From contig NZ_JBPJAQ010000003.1 in NCBI RefSeq assembly GCF_051172195.1, positions 124,001-188,000 on the forward strand: a stretch of 64,000 nucleotides of DNA. Reading direction: 5' to 3'. This DNA is from Paludibaculum fermentans_A. GTDB taxonomy: Bacteria > Acidobacteriota > Terriglobia > Bryobacterales > Bryobacteraceae. Positions 62,101-64,000 of the stretch are shown here, one piece after another (the stretch's first letter is position 1; each line of letters begins with the position of its first letter). The position numbers and the translations under genes are program-made. The notes under the pieces were generated by a model that was given only the letters and a program-made list of their open reading frames with translations, did not search any database and had not been told where the DNA came from.

Positions 62101-62280
62101 CAATAGCCATTCCAGCTTGTGCAGTGCTGGAAACGCGTTCAAGGTTCCGCGCGCCAGTTTCACCACGGGCGCACAGATGAGAGTCGACATCCCCAGCACC
62201 GGCTTCCAGAAGGACTGCGCCTCCAGCCATCGCAATAGGTCCGCCTGCTTCTTCGCGATCGTCTTCAGGAACTCGCGCAT
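59194..62280 (-). CDS. Large multi-pass protein with polymorphic-toxin-like layout
   Basis: 1,028 residues. Five hydrophobic segments (about 25-45, 69-85, 96-133, 146-169, 206-227) are followed by MPAFMWRPNPDVSCHQLEIGTHLQG and a Gly/Pro-rich hinge. Then come long charged coiled-coil-like helices (about 295-365 and 405-455), a glycine/alanine-rich hydrophobic stretch (about 540-660) and a soluble C-terminal region from about 745. The last part contains GDSGSSAKPGG...ARTDFDATH, fitting the G[GS]-x9-13-DhD pattern of nucleotidyltransferase-fold enzymes (Asp772, Asp774). No known family is recognised for the whole. GGAGG precedes ATG 62280. It lies between an archaemetzincin-like protease (4-base gap) and the GYF gene (1-base gap). 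Confidence 0.75.
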   Translation of the reverse strand: MREFLKTIAKKQADLLRWLEAQSFWKPVLGMSTLICAPVVKLARGTLNAFPALHKLEWLLEIESLTKRHPVLLAFSMVFLAWRGIQTTPLGHIGTDAIVYPLMGIISGFNPFLGLVCGGVYGAADLLQKFVLPDMYGARGWGDPNYWGAMGGYVVAYSSLMLMGVCPGMLSRCFRAAVRGLIKKLFFNRSASAADGAVPLGEATYPAAELLAAAVGGYAGGWLIMHQVAPVTEMPAFMWRPNPDVSCHQLEIGTHLQGRANIGGAGSAVGGTIPALIPPTQGPPPGAYGAQHDAATSARDKALDEYDRLKKQWDEQDATADKTDPNYERLRQQYQDYMDYLKQQAVANDAQAQAIAAATDQARNTRVLKGLDGRDYEIVYDPQAGQWRNAASGTFFDPNEFDRWQQDLVKNRQFMDAENEKMRRREDWFSKEMDQQVAQRKQQAEAAAYLSRIQQAALKHDLWNPGGPGDVVGKTDQLIKDIYAGKPIDWNAIQATRKYTGDSISGAVAPESSLRNQPGFLDTMSEAASGSLREIITGKDAQGNSTLAGTAASLLGRLTAGVATAGWSEAAYTAANMGYAQHDAAMRGASDAEIFKAGFKTGVIEAGPTVLGGAMMHYFPKAFPNVARGVGEMLEPVGKAVQTADQAVQAGSKSLSNRMSNLFTTVPETLQPTRSAVSRVLASSDPADIAKLYSQGGMDRLANLQKAGALSAEEAKLLNARLANRVGQNIDNGVRDSMRSFEAETGVKVKSSVIGDSGSSAKPGGNPKARTDFDATHSTNFDKADLAGYAEQRSRDLGRTMSMEEANNELQAKFGQHLTENVDRNLRADGFSRGINDIDYKTYNGIGKGSGPGDAYPPGFTGSRMAVQGKGKMFESCSDGSVSSHNISGQAVVDQHGMNQLAVTGQLPADPTKFAASEFKDFSAQQVKSVTEHTDVKSLAKAMGREQDLAGRINNMSGNPVQAGQLQSAGLPKSPPGLDPKLVEISNQINRNPSQALKVLEKNGFTEQSFGDAVRTNVTQYHGAIGGK

Positions 62281-62284
62281 TCGA

Positions 62285-63172
62285 CTACCACCTCCGCCGG
62301 CGCCGCAGTTCTGCCGCTGCCAGCACCTCGTCGAGGCGGTGGATGTGGCAACTGGGACAGCCCTCCACCTCCTCGCCCTTGGCACGCATCAACCAATCGG
62401 TCCGCACGGCCCAGTCCCGCGCGTAAGGCAACGGATCCCTACCGCCGACGCTCCGCGCGTCCAGTTCTGCCAACCTCGCGCCGCCTGCCGTCAATACCGC
62501 GTGGGCGCCGGAGGCATTGACTTCAATGGGGGGCGGCGTGATCTGGGCGTAGAGCACGTTGAGGGCACACGCCGCGGCGTGTGCCTCCTGCTCACTGGCC
62601 AGCGCCAGCACAGGCTGTTTCTTGAAGAGCACAACGGCGGAGCCCTCGCCCGCCTGGGAAGAAAACGGTGGCGATTTCACCTTAACCAGCGATGCGCCCC
62701 CCTGGGCGGCGGCAATCGCCAGCACGCAGACTGCAATCGCTGCCGCCCGGGCACGCCACGCCGAGTGGGGCTGACGACAGCGCTCACAGCGCTGCAGGCT
62801 GCGCGCATCGACATCCTCTACACACCGCGCCACCGACATGATGCAGCCCGCCGTCTGGCAGTGCTTCAACCCGTCCAGGTGCCCCCGCTCGTGCTCAATC
62901 ACATTCATGAGCCGCGCCGCCAGTTGCTGCTCTCCGCTCCCACCCAGCCGGAAGGTGGAGACGACGGCCGTGCCACGGCGCCGGTCCGCATAGCCGAAGG
63001 CCGATGCACAGCCGCGCAGCTTCAGATCGAGTGGCGTCAGCAGGACAAGATGTTCGCCTTCGAGACGGTGTTGTCCGGCCAACAGTTTCGACACGCACAG
63101 CCGCTGATCCACGTGATTGGTAACAGCTCTCGACTCATCCTCAGAGAGGGTCCTGATTCGCAGGTGCGGCAC
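62285..63172 (-). CDS. Membrane-anchored archaemetzincin-like metalloprotease
   Basis: About 295 residues if translation starts at GTG 63172; the frame is open to 63355 but the extra sequence is unlike the family. The N-terminal half matches peptidase M54: AFGYADRRRGTAVVSTFRL, then HERGHLDGLKHC-x4-C-I-M and a CERC pair 17 residues later, which is the full zinc signature HExxHxxGxxHCx4CxM...CxxC. A membrane segment follows (RARAAAIAVCVLAIAAAQGG) and then about 130 residues, ending with a CPSCH motif. It is the first gene of a three-gene operon with the giant protein and GYF gene, and may process one of them; that is inference. Confidence 0.8.
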   Translation of the reverse strand: MPHLRIRTLSEDESRAVTNHVDQRLCVSKLLAGQHRLEGEHLVLLTPLDLKLRGCASAFGYADRRRGTAVVSTFRLGGSGEQQLAARLMNVIEHERGHLDGLKHCQTAGCIMSVARCVEDVDARSLQRCERCRQPHSAWRARAAAIAVCVLAIAAAQGGASLVKVKSPPFSSQAGEGSAVVLFKKQPVLALASEQEAHAAACALNVLYAQITPPPIEVNASGAHAVLTAGGARLAELDARSVGGRDPLPYARDWAVRTDWLMRAKGEEVEGCPSCHIHRLDEVLAAAELRRRRRW

Positions 63173-63357
63173 GCTGCACGCATCATATACGAGAAAGAGA
63201 TCTGAATCTATCTGTAGAGATATACTGTTTGCGCCCCTTCCCTTGGTAGGCCGTGCTCGAGCAGTTGGAGGGGGTGAGTTGGGACCCCGGAGTAGCCTGA
63301 CGCAGTGCCATCGCCGGGCCCAGCTAAGGGCGGCCTCGCGGGACAAGGAGAACACGG

Positions 63358-63681
63358 ATGGGAGAAAAGATCGTTCAAGTGCTGCTGGGCCTGTTGGCCG
63401 CCGGAGTGCTTTCGGCCATCATCATGCTGGTCCAGAAGCGGAAGAATCGCGATGCCTGGTCAGGCACGGTAAGCGCCATTGAGCGGCGTTCCGCCGATTA
63501 CGGCGACAGCAATACGCATGAGTTCTACCTGGTGCGTTACATCCGGGACGACGGCGAGATCCTGTCCTTCGAGTGCGAAGCCACTTCCTACCCCTTTTGG
63601 TACAAGGGCATGCAACCGGGTGACCGCCTGGTCAAACCGGCTGGAGCCGGCATGCCGCAGCGCGTCCCACCAATCGGATAG
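63358..63681 (+). CDS. Small membrane-anchored protein, unknown function
   Basis: 107 residues with one N-terminal membrane segment (VQVLLGLLAAGVLSAIIMLVQ), then a basic stop-transfer stretch (KRKNRD) and a small beta-rich domain (AWSGTVSAIERRSADYGDSNTHEFYLVRYIRDDGEILSFECEATSYPFWYKGMQPGDRLVKPAG) resembling SH3/OB-like regulators. AAGGAG precedes ATG 63358. It is divergent from the metalloprotease operon. Confidence 0.72.
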   Translation: MGEKIVQVLLGLLAAGVLSAIIMLVQKRKNRDAWSGTVSAIERRSADYGDSNTHEFYLVRYIRDDGEILSFECEATSYPFWYKGMQPGDRLVKPAGAGMPQRVPPIG

Positions 63682-63687
63682 TGCGTC

Positions 63688-63999
63688 TCAACCCAGCCGG
63701 CCGGTCTTCTTCCATTCCGCAATGCGCGAGAAGTGGTACTGGAAGTACAGGATGCTGAAGAAGAACGTCATGACTCCGCTCAACTTCAGGCCGATGGGTT
63801 CCGTGCTGTTGTAATAACGCACGATCGAACTGCGCATGGAGAAGATGGCCACGAGTACGCAGATGATGATCACCAGATTGAGGATCATGATCACGCCGCT
63901 CGCCGTCGCCACTGAGGAGGAGGACAGCGATTGCATCGCGGCAATGTACATCGCTACCTGCGCGACCATGCCGAGTGTTGTGACCACCAGCAGGATCAC
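63688..63999 (-). CDS. Multi-pass membrane protein, 5' end beyond window
   Basis: About 103 residues are visible and the frame runs into the window edge. Three hydrophobic segments (residues 1-22, 34-54 and 73-90 of the visible part) and the ending LSGVMTFFFSILYFQYHFSRIAEWKKTGRLG resemble DUF4234-type or related small membrane proteins. It converges with the upstream gene, leaving a 6-base gap. Not otherwise identified. Confidence 0.65.
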   Translation of the reverse strand: MILLVVTTLGMVAQVAMYIAAMQSLSSSSVATASGVIMILNLVIIICVLVAIFSMRSSIVRYYNSTEPIGLKLSGVMTFFFSILYFQYHFSRIAEWKKTGRLG

Positions 64000-64000
64000 G

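Noticed and set aside
62330..62375. CPSCH in the protease C-terminus as a c-type heme site
   Set aside because: A single CxxCH without a nearby methionine ligand or cytochrome neighbours is not enough to call a cytochrome domain.
63173..63355. Upstream extension of the metalloprotease to GTG 63355
   Set aside because: The extra residues are basic and Pro-rich, overlap an AT-rich intergenic region and the divergent gene's ribosome-binding site, and do not match archaemetzincins.

Overview
The window is high-G+C DNA (mostly about 65-70% by eye) with the gene repertoire of a soil Acidobacteriota bacterium, probably of the Bryobacterales/Solibacteres group. The evidence is large Oar-type and FecA-type TonB receptors with carboxypeptidase-regulatory N-termini, a VWFA-related secreted protein, a PadR regulator, DUF4097 and DUF1080 proteins, and several ECF sigma/anti-sigma pairs. 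No rRNA or tRNA gene was seen. The taxonomic call is inference.

Layout. 1-6.5 kb: 3' end of an AsmA-like gene, an Rrf2 regulator, clpP, and a small redox/anaerobic island (DnaJ-like, cupin, 2[4Fe-4S] ferredoxin, divergent Crp/Fnr regulator, radical SAM/SPASM enzyme). A GTGAC-N4-GTCAC operator sits exactly 41.5 bases before the predicted start of the radical SAM transcript. 4.8-7.6 kb carries two families of tandem repeats (135 bp and 69 bp periods) and hairpins. 7.6-9.7 kb is an IS91-type element with a tyrosine recombinase. 9.95-21.6 kb is a type I-G (formerly I-U) CRISPR-Cas locus: 40 repeats and 39 spacers, then a lower-G+C operon transcribed cas3-csx17-csb1-csb2. The adaptation end is eroded: a 5'-truncated cas1, with no cas4 and no cas2.

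22-30 kb: a partial gene duplication flanking two small genes, an ECF sigma with an unusual anti-sigma factor carrying an HNH-like tail, a TonB receptor, a globin-ankyrin fusion and a PadR regulator. 30.7-37.6 kb: an orphan NarL-type response regulator, a Pal-like lipoprotein, an ECF sigma/anti-sigma pair followed by two DUF4097 proteins, and a NarX/NarL-like two-component system whose regulator is a close paralogue of the orphan. 37.6-44.8 kb is one tightly overlapping operon: RraA-like protein, RND adaptor, RND pump, TolC-type channel and a VWFA-like protein. 45-56 kb is a sugar/pectin-type locus (MFS permease, ROK kinase, oligogalacturonate-lyase-like propeller, TolB-like propeller, esterase, DUF1080 protein, Oar-like TonB receptor).

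55.8-64 kb: a decayed molybdopterin-oxidoreductase remnant beside an XRE regulator with a periplasmic-binding-protein-like sensor domain. It is followed by a compact three-gene operon: a membrane-anchored archaemetzincin-like metalloprotease, a 1,028-residue multi-pass protein with a polymorphic-toxin-like architecture and a possible nucleotidyltransferase motif, and a GYF/zinc-ribbon protein. This three-gene set and the eroded I-G CRISPR locus, with its UUCG-looped repeats and an orphan repeat fragment upstream of cas3, are the most noteworthy parts of the window.
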